A program made the position numbers and the translations under genes. The notes beneath the pieces are model-generated. The model ran no database searches and was not told the DNA's origin. It saw only the letters and a program-made list of their open reading frames with translations. From Cymodocea nodosa (Eukaryota > Streptophyta > Magnoliopsida > Alismatales > Cymodoceaceae): a stretch of 64,000 nt of DNA. The stretch is from positions 1,128,501-1,192,500 of the forward strand of contig JAZBRI010000003.1 of the NCBI GenBank assembly GCA_036874045.1, written 5' to 3'. Positions within the stretch are counted from its first letter, which is position 1; each line of letters begins with the position of its first letter. Positions 1 through 14,600 of the stretch are shown here, in pieces.

Positions 1-820
1 ATTTATTTCCGTGTGCTAGACTGAATAAACATTATTTAAGATCTCATCTAAAAAATGCATATGATATATGATCTTCTTTATATCTGTGGATTTATTTTAC
101 AAACAATATTAGCCTTTCGTGAAAATGGTAATGCTTCAATTGTTGGTTAAAATCCAGGTTTTCTTCTCTTATCGTGAAATGAAACTTTATCGATCGCACA
201 TTAGACCGTCTTGGAAAGCTTATTAAATGGCCGTTATTGCGTGTATTATTTATAACGATAATATCTTTGTTTAAATTTAAATTCAAATTCAAATTCTTTA
301 CAGTTTTTCTTATCGTGTAAGAATTACAAGGTCATTATTTTTTAAAAAAATATTTATAAGAAAGGAAGTTTTTAGATTTCTTGAGACTAATTTTAGAGTG
401 GAATCATGATTTTACGTCGAAAATAAAAATCGCAAAATTTTAGAACTCTTTTTAAAATATTTTTGTAATGTTTCCTTATTTTCTTCTCTTATCTTAAACT
501 CACATTTCGTATCAATTAAAAGAATCACGTAAATTTTTTTTTTTTTTTTAAAAAAAATTTCATGATTTTAAAATTAATTTCAAATAAAGTCTGAGATACA
601 GATAAAAAAATCATCAGTGGTGTGCGTTTCGCTTATGACTTGGGTGTGGTCTCGACATGGAGAAGCACGTGATAGTTGTTTTTGTTGACCATCTTTAAAT
701 TTTAAAACTTTAGATGGGAGTTCACGTGAATGTCTGTCAACAAACATTCACGTTGATCCCTTCCCACGCATACATGCACGCACCTCCGAGGCTCAGGATT
801 CTGGCGTCATTTCCAAGTGT

Positions 821-870
821 CTCCTCTCCTCTCCTCTCCTCTCCTCTCCTCTCCTCTCCTCTCCTCTCCT
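821..870. repeat. CTCCT pentanucleotide microsatellite
   Basis: About ten consecutive CTCCT units are visible. They produce a spurious serine/leucine-rich open frame on the plus strand. Confidence 0.9.
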
Positions 871-3800
871 CCCTCCATTCATTGCTTTGCCATCGTCTCT
901 ACCAACACTGCGACGGACGGACCTCTGTCTCCCCATTTATTGCCCTCGGTTTCCATTTATTTCTAATTTTTAACTAAACAAGATAACACCACGTCTGCTA
1001 CCGATCTACAGATACACACTCGTGATGGAAAATAGAATGACCCGTTCGGAAAAAACCCAAGTTATATGAATATAGTTGGTTTTTTCATTTTTAAAATAGT
1101 CTACAAGGAATATTAAACTCTGGATTTATTTTCTTTTCTTTAGTGGAAGATGGAATGGTTTTGCCGTAGTCTATCTCTCTCTACATTTATTTGTTTAGTT
1201 ATAGGACGTGACGGTGGAACGTGGTAGCCTAATCCCACTTTCTACTTGTACCAACGTGGCGGTGGTCAGTACTTCCTCAGTTCTCTCTCTCTCTCTCTTT
1301 ATTTTATTATTTTTATTTATTTAAAAAAATTTGGTTCCTGTAAACTTATGGTTGACCTAAAGCAGTGCCTATTGATGTGAAAGAACAGAATATAAATTCA
1401 TTGGTTGCTTTAAAAATAACTAACTTGTGGATTTCGAATCTTGATTCTCAAAAAGTTTGAAATTATTGATCATCTTAGTACATGATTTTGTAGAATACAA
1501 AATTCACCGTGAAGTAATGAGAAGAGATTCTTGACTTAAGGGTAGACAAAAAATATTGCTATTATAAAAAACTCTTTACTCATTTTACGCTATTATTCAT
1601 TTATCAATGAATCTGTGAGGGAGCAAAAGATACAAGAAAAATGGTAGGAATCCGTAGATTAAATAAACAATAAATCAAGATTCACATCTGCAATACAAAG
1701 CAAACCACGGGAACAACGAAAACTGCCCTAGTTCAGCCTCCTTTCTACGTTCAATCTCTACGCATCATTACTTCTTCATGAGAGCTTTTTCGCTAATTCA
1801 ATTCTCCCTTTTAAGCAAAGAAGCTTTAACAGTTTCTCCTAATTTTTCACACGGGAGATCAGTTCATGCTAGCCAGGAGAGGGAGAACCATGAAGCACAA
1901 GCCTTTGGGGCTTTTGGTTGGAGAATGACTGTAATCCTTGAAATATTGTAAAAGTGAAGTGCCAAGAGCACTTGAATTGAATAATAAAACCAAGGTCTTA
2001 TATATATTGGGGACACAAACTATTAAACTGAACTTGGAAAGCCTACAGAATTGTCACAAGCATCCTAGTAATTACTTCCGAGAGCATTGGGCATCTAGAT
2101 AGATGGCCACTGCCAATATCTCTATCAAGAAAGCTCTTGATTTAATTTGGACATCCAAGCAAATCTCTGGATAGATGTATTTTCAATAACACTCAATTGA
2201 AATCTCCAAACCACATCACATTGTGGTGGTGAGTTGAACCCAAGATCCATGTTTGGCTAGACACCCTAGGTTAAAGGTCTAATTAAAATTTCTTGTTGCA
2301 ATAGGTTTACACATCCTAGCTAGGTCAACTAGACACTCCCACCTATTGCCATCATGTGCCATTCCTTGCTTGTGTGCCTCCCACCTATCATCACCATGTG
2401 TTGCGCTTAAGCTCCTCTACCGACAATGGGACCATATATATATATATTCATGTATGTCATTATTGCACTATTATAGGTAGGCAATTTGAATATTTCTTTG
2501 GTCTCAATTTCCTCTCTTTTAGTTCTACCAGTCTGATTTGAGCATTGGGCTAGGATGCTTGGGTGGCGATCGATCGATCCATTGTGTTGTCAATTGTTGT
2601 TGGTAATTTAAGTTAATCTTTCACCTTACTTCAAAGAAAATATACTTGAATTCAAACTCAATTAAAAACATTATCGTCATCAAAAAAATAACTAACTCCA
2701 GCATTCAAATTGTGTTACCTTTAATTCTTTTTAACCCTTGCTTCCCCTTTCATTTCCCATCTCCTTTGTCGTACGTTCTAAAAACCTCTGTCTATTTTTT
2801 TTTTTTTTTTCCTTTTTCTATGGTTGGGTTTCTATCTAGGTTTAAACCTAAGATCTCTTCCCCCATAACGATGATGCAAAAGATCTAACTACATTATCCA
2901 ACTATCATTGAAAATTAACCTCCTCCTATAACCCCCTCCTCGATCCCCTCCACACGGCTAGCATGCAACAAATTAAGATGGTAGCTCTAACAACAATGTT
3001 AAAGGTGGAAATCCTCCCACAACAAGGGCAGAGACTACAACACACTTCCCTTTGCAAGGCCCTTGCCCATAAATAATGACAAGTGGCAAGTTTGACAAAA
3101 GAGGTGATTACTCCTGCTTTCCTTGCCTAATTGGCCATTCTTTACAAGCTAATGGTGTGTCTAGCTAGTTCAGGTTTCATCAATCTTTTTGACCTAATCC
3201 ATTAATATAAATAGGTTAGAGCAATGATTTGCATTAACCCATTGTCTTACAGGACAAGATAAAATTTAGACACATAGGTCGCCCATTAGTCCGTCACTGG
3301 CCTATCAATTTCATACTTTTACATTACATATAGAGAGAGAAATATTACGAAACCCCTTAAACTTCGCTACATGAAAAAAGAAACATTTGCAAGGACTTTG
3401 GGATGATGACATTCTCATGAAGCCTTTGCAAGAAGACTTGCGAGCACTTTGCCAGCGCAACAATTTCATCATAAATAACTTGGGAGAACATGGTAAGATC
3501 GATGCCCTATATGAATATAGTGAGCACATATAGTACCCACTATTTTAATTAGCAAGGACTTCTCGTTTTCACTGTATTCTCACAATTCGTATGAAAATTC
3601 ATTCTCCAAACCCTCGATTCCTATATTTCCGTCTCAGGAGTTCTTCGTCCCCCATTCCTCCTACTATGTCCTAAAACAGGTAGCTTATAAATTAATAACA
3701 ATCATCGTAATATCAGTAAGGAATTCGCTCCTCCTCTTCCATCACCCAACCATTTCTAAGGGTTCTATCGTTTGATCGATCGCTATCTTGTATATATTAT

Positions 3801-4262
3801 GCCTGTTAACGAAGGCATTGATTGATGACTTTCCTTGCCTTCCGTTCGTTCTAGATCGATCATAGAAGTATTTATTGGACCAAACTTTTGCAATAGACAA
3901 ATTGAGAATATATATCTTATTTTCTGTTTCGGTTGTGATTTTTTGGTGCCAATATTTAAAAGTATAATGAAGAGAATGTTTTCCGAGAAGAAGAAACACG
4001 ACCAAGGTGACATATACAAGTTAAGATGATTATTTTTTGTGATAGTAATAATATTTGGTTATATAACTCACTAGTTCCAAATCTTGTGGAACCCATAAAT
4101 ATCGATCATTGTTCCAGTTAATTAATTTTAAATAGGACCAAAAATTATAATTGTCAAAAAATTAATACTACGTAAGGAGGTCAATACTTTGACCGGTCTC
4201 ACCCACCGACCTATGTATATATGGTGTATAGATAAGAGGAACGTGATCGATCAGACCGTCGT

Positions 4263-4317
4263 CACGTGACGTGAATTATCTAGTTAATCCAGACCATCCG
4301 ATCGTGAAATCCACGTG
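4263..4317. promoter_or_regulatory. Pair of CACGTG (G-box/ABRE-type) motifs
   Basis: CACGTG occurs at 4263-4268 and 4312-4317, about 0.7 kb upstream of the LOB-domain start codon. The core is bound by plant bZIP and bHLH factors; a role here is inferred from position only. Confidence 0.35.
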
Positions 4318-4903
4318 GTAACATCCTTTCCATCACTTCGTAGTTAGTTCTCGTACACATGCATGTTACAACAAAAAAGATGCAAATTTTTCCTTAGAAC
4401 TCCAAGAAATGTACAGCATGTACGTACAAAAAGACGAAGAGGTATCGTACATATGGCGGAGTTCTACATGCACAATTGATCCACATGTATGATATGTTTC
4501 GTGTGAAAGAAATTTTTGACAAGCCTTTTCTTCATGAATCCTCAATTTTCTATATATGTCGGCCACCGCATGGACGATGCAAATGTACTACCGCGAATTC
4601 AACCCAACAACTCGTCTAAGACCCTTGACTTATTGATGTTAATGAAACAACAACAGCGCGAGTTCTTCTTAAGGCACAGTTGTCTTTCCTATTAATTGCT
4701 TTTTTATATTCATCGAACGGCCCTATTTTGCATTGTTTCGATTGAAAGCGAAGGCCTATTTCATGGCATGTATTTTATTACAGGAGGGATTGTCCAGTTC
4801 TTCCGAAGATCGAAAGTATTATTTATTGTTACATAATATATTTTAATACGAGTACTGTTGAAATTCTAATTCTGGTATTGTATTTTATCGATCCGCCTCC
4901 TGT

Positions 4904-4910
4904 TATAAAT
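4904..4910 (+). promoter_or_regulatory. Probable TATA box of the LBD gene
   Basis: TATAAAT lies 120 bases upstream of the start codon at 5030. The first ATG in good context after it opens the LOB domain, which supports this promoter and start. Confidence 0.6.
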
Positions 4911-5029
4911 AAGCCCAGAACCCATCGATCAGTACATTTCAACCGAGCACTGTTGGTGGCCGGGCTTCGATCGATCTCCTCCTGCCCTCGATCATCTGTC
5001 ATCTTCTGTCGTCGTACGTCCACAGGACA

Positions 5030-6028
5030 ATGGGCGGGAACTCTCCGTGCGCTTCCTGCAAGTTGCTCCGCCGGCGGTGCGCCAAGGACTGCATCTTCGC
5101 CCCATTCTTCCCGTCCGACGATCCCCACAAGTTCGCCATCGTCCACAAGGTCTTCGGCGCCAGCAATGTCAGCAAGATGCTTCAGGTCTCTCTTTCTCTC
5201 TCTCTCTCCCACACACACATATATATATATGTGACTCCATCCATCCATCCATCCGTCGACCGATCGATCGACCTGCATGTGCGCCAGAGAGTTAATTTGT
5301 TGATTGGCATGTTTTTTGTTCATCTGGATATATATATATATAGAGATCGATCTCAGTATTGTGAACAAGTCCTTTGGATATATCCAAAGGCAAACTGCGC
5401 GTATTAGTGCTTCATATATATATATATGATTAATTCTAGTAGTTCTTCCCAAGTTAATTTCAGCACTTGCCTTGATTTTTCGACAACCAGCTGAAATGGT
5501 TTAGTTAGCAGCGATATATATATATATATATTGATGGTATCCTTCAAGATTTTGACCTTAAAGAACGCAAGAACAGTACTGCCGATATTATTGAAAATTA
5601 ATCTCAGAAGACACAAGGCATGGATCTCACCTTCCTCACCACATGTATGCAACATGCAGGAGCTACCGGTCCACCAGAGAGCAGATGCGGTGAGCAGCTT
5701 GGTCTACGAGGCCAACGCAAGGATGCGAGATCCTGTCTACGGCTGCGTGGGAGCCATCTCCTACCTTCAGAACCAAGTATCTCAGCTACAAATGCAGCTC
5801 GCCGTCGCCCAGGCGGAGATCCTGTGCTTCCAGATGCAGAAAGAGCCCACCTTGCCTTGCAACCAACCATTAATGGAACAGACGCCGGCAGATGCCAAGG
5901 CCTTCCTCCCGGCCACCACCACCACCCCCAACAACAGCCACCTCTCCGGTCTCCCGCAGTTCATGAACTTCTCGTCGTCCGGCAACGTCGCTCAGGATTC
6001 TCTCAAGAGAGAGTCTCTCTGGGCGTGA
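5030..6028 (+). CDS. LOB-domain (LBD/ASL) transcription factor, class I
   Basis: A plant-specific DNA-binding regulator of organ boundary and lateral organ development. Exons are 5030-5185 and 5660-6028, joined in phase 0 across a GT-AG intron, giving 174 aa. Exon 1 carries the zinc-finger-like block C-x2-C-x6-C-x3-C (Cys7, 10, 17, 21) and the FGASNV start of the GAS block. Exon 2 completes the GAS block and the coiled-coil segment with spaced hydrophobics (GAISYLQNQVSQLQMQL). The C-terminal tail of about 70 residues is Thr/Pro/Asn-rich. The intron position, inside the LOB domain, is typical of class I LBD genes. Length and motifs resemble the LOB/LBD12 group, but I do not assign an orthologue. 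The intron holds CT, AC and TA microsatellites. A 207-codon antisense frame over exon 1 is a shadow. Confidence 0.95.
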
Positions 6029-9000
6029 CTTGATGATCATGTTGTTTGTTGTTGGTACATGGTAGAATATGTGCTACTCTTCTTAATCAATGGTTCCATC
6101 TTCTATATATGTTGGTAGCTAGCTTGCTAAATTGTTCTGTGAGGGAGGCATCGATCTCTAATCAATATTAGTGTACATTTCCATCCATCGATCTTTGGAC
6201 ACGCTTAATCATGCACTGAATTTAATAACATGGTTGGCTCTTTCTTACTTGGTCTTCCTTCAGATCTTTTGCTTATATCATGACTTTAGAGGTTCAAGTT
6301 CAGTTCAGCCATGGCATTGATCAACATTTTGATAGTTAGCATGGATGGGATTATAAATTTAATGCATGGTGCTAGCTAATTAACTAGCTAGGAGAGGTTA
6401 ATGGGAGAGAAAAATCGTAGATAGTAATAGATTTTAAGATGTAATATTTCAGAGTTCATTCATTGTCATGTACTTGTAGAATCCGATTCATTAATTTAAC
6501 GATGACTAAGTAGACTAGGAACAGTGACTTCAGATTTTAAACACAAAAAATACTACCATTGTTAAAAATAAAAAAAAATGATGCCAGTCTGTGATATATA
6601 CATATATAGTTTTCTTCAGTACATACATGTGAGAAATGGAGTGAATTAGGGTTCTGCTTTGCTTGGTTTGCTTTAGCTTCAAAAGCAAACGAGCACAAGT
6701 GTCTCAAGTCAAGGTCGGCTTGTTCCCTCATGTGCCCTGGGAAGAAGAAGAAGAAGAAGAATATGGGTGTCTGTTTGTGTGGTTTCTGATCAGATGTGCA
6801 GGCATCTGGTTTTCAGGACGAGGTAATTGCAGCTTGCATGGGGATAATACAAAACCCTAGCTAGAACCTTCCATCTTTTTCTTTTTCTTTTTCTTTTTTC
6901 TGATATATATCATTAGCTTGTGTGTTCGTATCCGTATCAATGTAATTTTTGGGGCGAATAAAACAAGATCACCACCTGACATTGGGATTCTTCCATTGCT
7001 TTTCTTTAATGAGCAATCGATTCCCAAGCCCGACTGCTTGCCGATGGGTTCCTCCTCCGCTCCACTAATCTGTTCCTCCCTCTCTCACTTAAACAACTGG
7101 GTATTAATTGACGAAGAATCTGACAACAGCTCCCATCTCTTGTTCTTTTCTGTTTTCTATGTTGTTGCTGTTCAACCGTTGACATTTAATTTAAATTTAA
7201 TTGGCAATCAATAAAGAAGTTTACCTAATATATTAATTTAAACTTTATTAACGTACGTTGTTTCATTGCTTTATCTTACCTTCTTTCTTCAAATTCTGAA
7301 GCATCTTTCTCATCAGGCATGTGTACAAGGTAGAAAGATAAATACCCAACTTAAAATTAATTGACTTGAAACACTATAACAACAACAATCTCAATGATAG
7401 TTTGCTTACGTGAAGTCAATCACATGAATCCATTTATTTCATCTATTTGTTCAGATCTTCGATTAAGTTACATAAACTTAAATCTTATTAATTAAAACGT
7501 TTTTGCTAGTTTTCTTTTCCGCCTGTTATGAGTCTGCAACTGATGAGCAGCAGCAAACCCATGAAACAAGGATTGTTACTGCCTTTCGTTTGGTTTTGCC
7601 TGAGACCTGGATTTCTCCTCTTAACTTGTCATCTAGCACATGAATGGTACGTGATATTACGGACAATACATGGTATTAATATAAATAACAGTAATATAAA
7701 CAAGCAACGAAATGCTCTAGTCGTGGAATTGTTCTTTATTCTGGTAAGAAAAACACTGCGGGACGTGCAGTTTCATGTCCATATCTCGAGTGTCCATTTT
7801 ATTAAATCCTTCGTTCCATTGATTATTAAATCTTTCCGCTGCAATCTCGGACCCCAATGTCACGTCAACGTTCCATTTCGCTTACGTATAAAAAATACAT
7901 ATTAAGTAGTTGTCGTTCATCCAATATAAATATTTTTGTAACTATATGAAAAATGTTGCGGCATTTCGCTTCTTCTTCTTCTTCTTCTTCTCCAAGTATA
8001 TATACATGTCTGAAACGATTTACAGGAACAAACCTCAATTGATTTGACTTAGATTTCATTTTTGTTGGATGGCTAAAGATTTTAAATCATGTACAAACGA
8101 GATCGATTATGCACGTGCATGTCACAAAGTAGGCAAGATCAGATTGATTTTGACAAGACTTTAAACGTATCGTATACAGTTCCATTTGGTCTAGCACCAT
8201 GAAAAAAATACATATTAACGACCGATGATATCATAATCAATGGTATTTTTGCATGGCTGTGGTAATCACGTGACCGGAATCAAATTAAACCTTAGTTAGT
8301 AGTCGTTTCTGATGAACTTGAATTCAAATCACGCCTCAGATCAAACTTTGACTAATAACACCGCGATTTTCCACATGAGAGAAGGTTACAAGTCAAGTGC
8401 CTGCCAATTTTTCACACGGCAAAGAAGATTCCTTCAGAAGATCGTCTGTATTTCTCGTTTCTTCCCTCATGTTCTTCTTCTGATGGGACGCAGCCATTTG
8501 TCTTCAACGAAAGTATTTGAAGTTATCCTAAAATCAATTAGTAACCCTAATCATAATATATAACCCAAGTTTGACCACATTGCTATTAACATGAAACTTT
8601 TCTTTCTGAACACTCACTCTTCTTCTACGCTTATGACCTTCTTTTCTATTAACTTATAAGTGGCTTATAAGGGACGTATGTAAACGTACTTTGATATCAT
8701 ATTAAGAGTTTATCTTTAAATTAATTGATGATAAGAAAATAAGTTTATCATTATAATATAAAGTCTAAATTGGATTACATTATCACAGATCTGGAACTTT
8801 TCCTTTTCAACAAAGGGACCAGTTCCCTCTTAGTTTTTTAGTTAACCCGTAGTGATTTGTATGTATTGTTACCCGACATATCTGACCACCGCCATCACCG
8901 ACATGCATGTTAATTATACATAGAGCCTTACAGGTATATATATATATATATATATTGCATGTGTACGTAACAAGGGTTTTAATTTCTTCCACATGCATTA

Positions 9001-11631
9001 TTAGCCTTGGCATGTGCCATTATATATTGTTCCATATATGGAAATCAAACCATCATGGTCAAGGGAGGGTACAATATTCTTCCCTCCGTTGCTCATCAAG
9101 TCCATTGTATGGTAATTGCCACAGTACAGTATGCGAGGGTGAGAGAGGCCTGAACACACAAGAAGTCAAGAACAGTTAATTGATAAACTTTTAAATTCGT
9201 ACCTATACGATCGAACTTGACTAATTTTTACAACATTATATTTTGTTTTCTTGTTATTAATTAGTCTTAAGCTAAGCTTTTACGTTGATAACAAGGTATT
9301 CCTGATAGCATATTTCAAAGAAGGGCAACAAGGGATGCTTCGATTGGCCGTGCCTTTCTTCGAAAGATTCCGCTCGGGTTTCGGGCATTTCCCATGTTGC
9401 TTAGCGTAGAATGTTTGTTTTCCACGCTTACTGATGCGCGTGTTTTGCGTAGATGATATTAATCTAATCTGCCGGTTTCTTTTGAGAGTGGCGATCGAAA
9501 GGTTCCTCATCGGGTGGTGAGTTCAATAGATTATCTATCCACTTCAATTTTTGTGCGATGATCGCAAGAGAAGATAGATACCTTTCTTTTAATTTCGTAG
9601 TACGTCGTTAAGGTATTTTCTATGTATTTTGAATCTTTAATTTTTGTAAAGATTTTTTTCATGACTCAACTACACAATCTCACGTTACCTTCCAAACTCG
9701 TTGTGATTTATTGTACTACAATTTTTGAAGTTTAGCTCTTTACCTTTCGTCAAGTAAAAAAGAAGAAGAAAGAAAAAGAGCATTGAAGGTTAAGAATTTC
9801 TCAAAAGAAATACAGAAGAAGTTATGATACCCATACTTTCTTTTAAAATGTAAATACGGAAGAAGAAGAAGAATAATAATAAACACTGCCATTATTGACT
9901 CGCGCGATTGTAACGTAAAATATGGATTTTTTTTAGTGATATAAAGAAAATATGAACTTTAAAAAACATACAGGTATTAATTAAAATTTTTTATAGTATA
10001 CAAGTAACAAAAAAAAAATCTTTGTTTTAATGCACCCTACACAGAAGAAATGAGGATTTTTTAGTCAGTCCACTAAGTTGAACCTTTATATATATATATA
10101 TATATACATATGTTTGTATATTGTGTAAAACCCTAGACATCAAATTCAAAGACAACGACTGTTTTAGGATGAGTTTGTAATTAGGGCTGACTAAATCTTG
10201 AACTCTCCTCGTAAAATCTGATTCATTTGTTCGATTTTCAATTTGAAAAATGAATGAAAAGAAAACTTTGATTTGTGCGTGGTAGAAGTTGTAATTAACA
10301 TTATATTTTTTCAAGGTACGTGGTAGGATGAATTATTCTATTTTGTCTTTTCAAATGGAGATTAGTAGATGCGGAAGCTTCATGCCAAGGGAGCATGGGC
10401 TTACCGGTCAAATTAATGTTTTGACAACAAAGAGAAGCACCTGTAATTTTGACCGTCTTTGATTTTAAGCAACTTCCTGTGAAAGTTCCCAAGGAAGACG
10501 AATCACGCTTTGAAAGCTCGATCCAGCTCTGCACAATTTTTCTTTTCCTAAAGTAATCTATAGATTTTCAAAAGGTTTGAATTCATGATTAAAAAAATGA
10601 TAAGAGATTCTTCGACCATATTGATTAATCAACCACTATCATTATTCTAGTTAAATTTAAACATGTGACAAGCGTAGGTTAGTCGTTTCACTTCACCCTC
10701 TTGCAGGAGTGGAGAAGATGAGTGCTTGTTTGAAACCTACGTACCACGAAGATTGTAGCTTTGCACAATGGTGCCCCAACAGAAGATGACGACAACGTAG
10801 ATGACAAGAGTCAAGTGAAGCAAAACTTCGGAGGTAGGAAGGGAAGAAGTTTTTGGTGACGGCACGGCGGCGTTGCATGTGCTTGAGTTGGGACACGCCT
10901 CACTGGTACTGGTATGCTGGGATAACGTGAGAAAGAGCAGTAAGTCAAGAAACTTGTTTACAAGGGGGGGGGAGGGAAACACCACTTTCTACTTGCGTCA
11001 AAGCTAACAGCAGCAGAGCAAGGAAGTCATACACTGATATATGGTTGAGACAACCAGCTTTCCCACTCGTTGAGGACTTGAGGTGTGATAAGGGACCGAG
11101 CTTTCATGTAACCATGGAAAATCCCTGACAAAGATAAGGGACCGAGCTTTCATGTACAGGTGGATGTTGGCTTTTGCTACAGGTGCCTGCTTGTTGTAGG
11201 CATCCTTTATTCTACAAGTAAATATAAGAGAAGAAAAACCAAATGCATGAAGGTTTTAGTATTTAGATGTCTCCAAGTACATCATGAAGTTTTCCATTAA
11301 ACTAAATAACGACTGGCATTTAATATGAAGGTCTTAAATTATTTCAACAGTTCGATTTTAGCCAAAAATTAATAAGCATAGCTCAAAATAGAGTGAAAAT
11401 TTAAGAAATGGTGGATTGCATTGTAAATGAACTACCATATAATTAAATGCAATTTTTAGAAATACAATCAAAGACAATAGATGCTAAACGAAAATTTTCT
11501 TATAAAATTCTGTGTAAACTTTACTTAAATGGGCAAAGGCTCGACAATAAATCAAATTACCAATACAACATAACTTGCTACAATCGCAACCATTGCCTTT
11601 GAAAGAATAAATTAGACCTTCACATACTCTC
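6029..11631. other. Long intergenic region without supported genes
   Basis: 5.6 kb between the LBD stop and the helicase stop. Only short frames without recognisable domains are present. Simple repeats include GAA units near 6738-6762, CTT units near 7969-7992 and TA runs near 8935-8956 and 10086-10107. A 24-base sequence is repeated directly at about 11087 and 11137. A hydrophobic minus-strand frame at 10737-10985 opens on GTG rather than ATG and is not called. The first kilobase must contain the LBD polyadenylation region, which I cannot place. Confidence 0.6.
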
Positions 11632-14600
11632 TTATCTCCTGATGATGAACTTCTTGGAACGAACTTTGTTCTTATCTCCTCTTCTTCTTCTTCCGTCCTT
11701 CCCACGGGCAGTTTTTTGCTTGGTGGAACCTTCCACATCAGAGTTAGCAGGACTTCCCACCAAGTCGTCATCATCAAAAGTACCACCCGTGCCAGTAAGT
11801 TTATCATACTCACTCTCATCTATGACTCCACGTTTAAGCTTTTTCAGTAAACGATAGTCATGATCCAACTCTTCTGCATCCTCTTTGGTTTGGGCGGCAC
11901 GGCGTTGTTTGCCTGTTTTCTTCCTAGTGACCACTTTCGCAACATTAGAAGGCCGCTTTATCTTTTCTTGTTTTGACTCTCCTTGGGAGTTTGCCTTCTT
12001 TGCTTTCAGCTCCTTCTGTCTTTGTTTTTCACGAGCCTTGTCCCTGTGCCAAGTACAGATTACGAACTGTGGTAAATCCAAAACAAGTATGGACAGTTCT
12101 TCATGCTGGAAGTTTGGGAAGTGCATGCAGCAAGCCTTGTTGATTGGTTATAGAGTAATTTAAAATGAGCAAGCAAGTCTGATTTAAGGAAGTTTAAAGT
12201 GCTTACTTGTACTTGATTTGAGTCAAATCAATACCATCGACTGGTGTAAATCCTTCAACAGAAAGTGAGTGATGCTTTATCTCTGGCATTGAAGGGATCT
12301 GAAGTAGGCCATATCCCATGGCCAGTTTCCCAATCTCTAGCTGTTTCCAACTGCAAAGTTCAGTATCAGTATCAGAAAGCTACACTTTCACACTTTTACC
12401 CAAAAAGGGGGGCAATTCATAATCAAACCTGAAGATATAAGAACAGAGATGCTCTTTATAGGCACGCATGTAGGAAACAAATGCTTTGAGCCCTTTCTCC
12501 ATAACATCTCGGTCTTCTTTGGCAAATGAACGTATCTAACAAGTACACACAATCAATTTTTTCTGAAGTACTTCTGGCAAGGATGGTTGAGACTTGTGAA
12601 AGGAGAATTCTTTTAGACTTTTACTATGCAAGTAAAACATCAAAACTTCTGAAAACAACCTTATCAAAAATTGATTGTGTGAACTTGCTTGCATAGTAAC
12701 AAAATTACGAAAGATGATTAGATAAACTGATTCTTAATTTTTTTATGCTAACGCTAAAAGAAAAGAGGTGTTCTTAATTGAACGTTCAAAATTTTTGATA
12801 ATTACAAAAGGTTTCCTAAGAAATCAATAGTTAGATACATTCATCAAGAGCAATCAATTCTCGATTGTATGAATATTCTCTTCCCAAAATTCCCATATCA
12901 ACCTTATCAAATTCAATGTTAATTTGCTTGATTGTACACAATGCAAATGTATTTTCTAAAACAAATTTGTGAAGTTCACATATAGCAAAAGGTTTGAGGC
13001 TTTGAGAAATAAGCAAAAATACTACTGATAAAAAAATTCAGCACAATACAAAAGGGAAAAAAAAAAAAATCCCAAGAGCACATACAGGACACAGTGTAAA
13101 GACATACCTCAGACACAACAGCTATATCATTGTCAGAACTTTCTCTCTCTTGTAATGGGATGTTTTTTATTCGAAGAAATTCTACATAATCAGTCTCCTG
13201 CAACAAAATCACAACACAGAGTGTTTACTAAGGATACCACAAACAATGGATGCATCAAGTGAAAAAATGAATTAAACCTTGGGTAACAAGAAGATAATGG
13301 CTTTTCCTTGCCTTCCCATTCGTGCAGTTCTACCAACTCTGTGTACAAATACATTTGGATCTTGTGGAGGATCATACTGCATAAAAAACAATATCAAATT
13401 AACCCTTTCTTCAATAAAAAAATGTTACTATAACCTCTTACTGTTGAATCATAACTGAAACTAATGAATTTTTTTAGAACAATAATATCTCATCTATTAT
13501 GAAATCCCAAGTCATACATATCATATGTTTCTATTGATCCGGCTTTTTATAAAGTATTTACCTGTACTATCCAATCAACACCCGGTATGTCAAGTCCCCT
13601 TGCTGCAACATCAGTACATAATAAAACAGCATTTGGAAGTGTGGTAAAAGATGCCAATGCTTTTTCTCTTGCAAGCTGTAGAATAACAAATTTCTTATTT
13701 ACCTATTCTGCAAAGTTTAAAACATATCAGCTGCAAATGGAGTATTACTCTTTCCTAATATACCTGCTTCATCTTTCCATGAAGATGAATGAACGAACAG
13801 CACTTGAGAAGAGAAAGATGAGGAAGCACAGCTCCCCAATAATCAACACAAGCACAAGTCATGAAGTAACTGAAGCAACAAAGAAATCAAACAAGTCATT
13901 CTACCAATGATTAACTAATTAACCATGAAGTCCACATTTTACCCATGATGAAATGTATGCAAGAGATAAGAATACTCACACAATAATTTTCTTGGACATA
14001 TTTTTTCTCAAAAAGTCTACAAGTTGTGATGGCTTCTTCTCAGCTTCGCACACTAAATACTGCAACACTACATAATATAATAAGGTATAGTTCTTCAAAA
14101 TTTGATTTATCTAGATGCAATCACTAAATTATTTTTTAAGGCATGACAGGTTTAGAAAATTGGATCGCAAACAACTTTTCATTGCCTAAGCTAAAAGCAA
14201 AGCTGTGGAAATCACTCATTAAAGCCCTTTGATGAATGCACAGGAAAGAAAGCAATGATGCAGTTTCCCTAGATGAGGGACACAGAATGGGAGGGAAGGG
14301 AATGGGCTTGGCACATAATGTTATTTCAAAAGAACAGCAGTATTAATTACAGTTCACTTTACAATTCTCCAGCGCAACAAAAAGAGAATCATGCAACACT
14401 AGTATGGAAATATAGAATCATCTGCTGACAATCTGGAAAAAAATATTTGAAAATGTGGTAGATGTAGTGCAGACCTCATTTTGAAGACTTGATGGGGTTT
14501 TAGAAGACGTAATGTCATGTCTTTTGTTGTTCGTGCAAACCTCAATCCTCATAGGGTTTCTCATCCCTGCACGAGAAAGCTCCTCAACTGCTTCTGTTTG

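Larger units (their letters stand above)
1..4830. other. Gene-free AT-rich upstream region
   Basis: I see no supportable gene. Open frames here are short, low-complexity or lack recognisable domains. The stretch holds poly-A/T runs, a CTCCT microsatellite near 821-870, CT and TA runs, and a block around 1860-2340 with a repeat-like texture but no recognisable ends or coding remnant. The last 600 bases lie upstream of the LOB-domain gene and carry two CACGTG boxes, listed separately. Confidence 0.6.

Noticed and set aside
714..977. Plus-strand 87-codon frame
   Set aside because: Its central part is just the CTCCT microsatellite; no domain.
1860..2340. Possible solo LTR
   Set aside because: Texture is suggestive (A-rich TATA-like segment, repeat-like words), but no matched ends, target duplication or coding remnant could be found.
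4829..5452. 207-codon minus-strand frame
   Set aside because: Antisense shadow of LBD exon 1 and TA-rich intron; isoleucine/tyrosine repeats come from TA runs.
10693..10985. Hydrophobic minus-strand frames with signal-peptide-like and membrane-like stretches
   Set aside because: Both frames open on GTG, not ATG; there is a G homopolymer nearby, no promoter, and no recognised homology.
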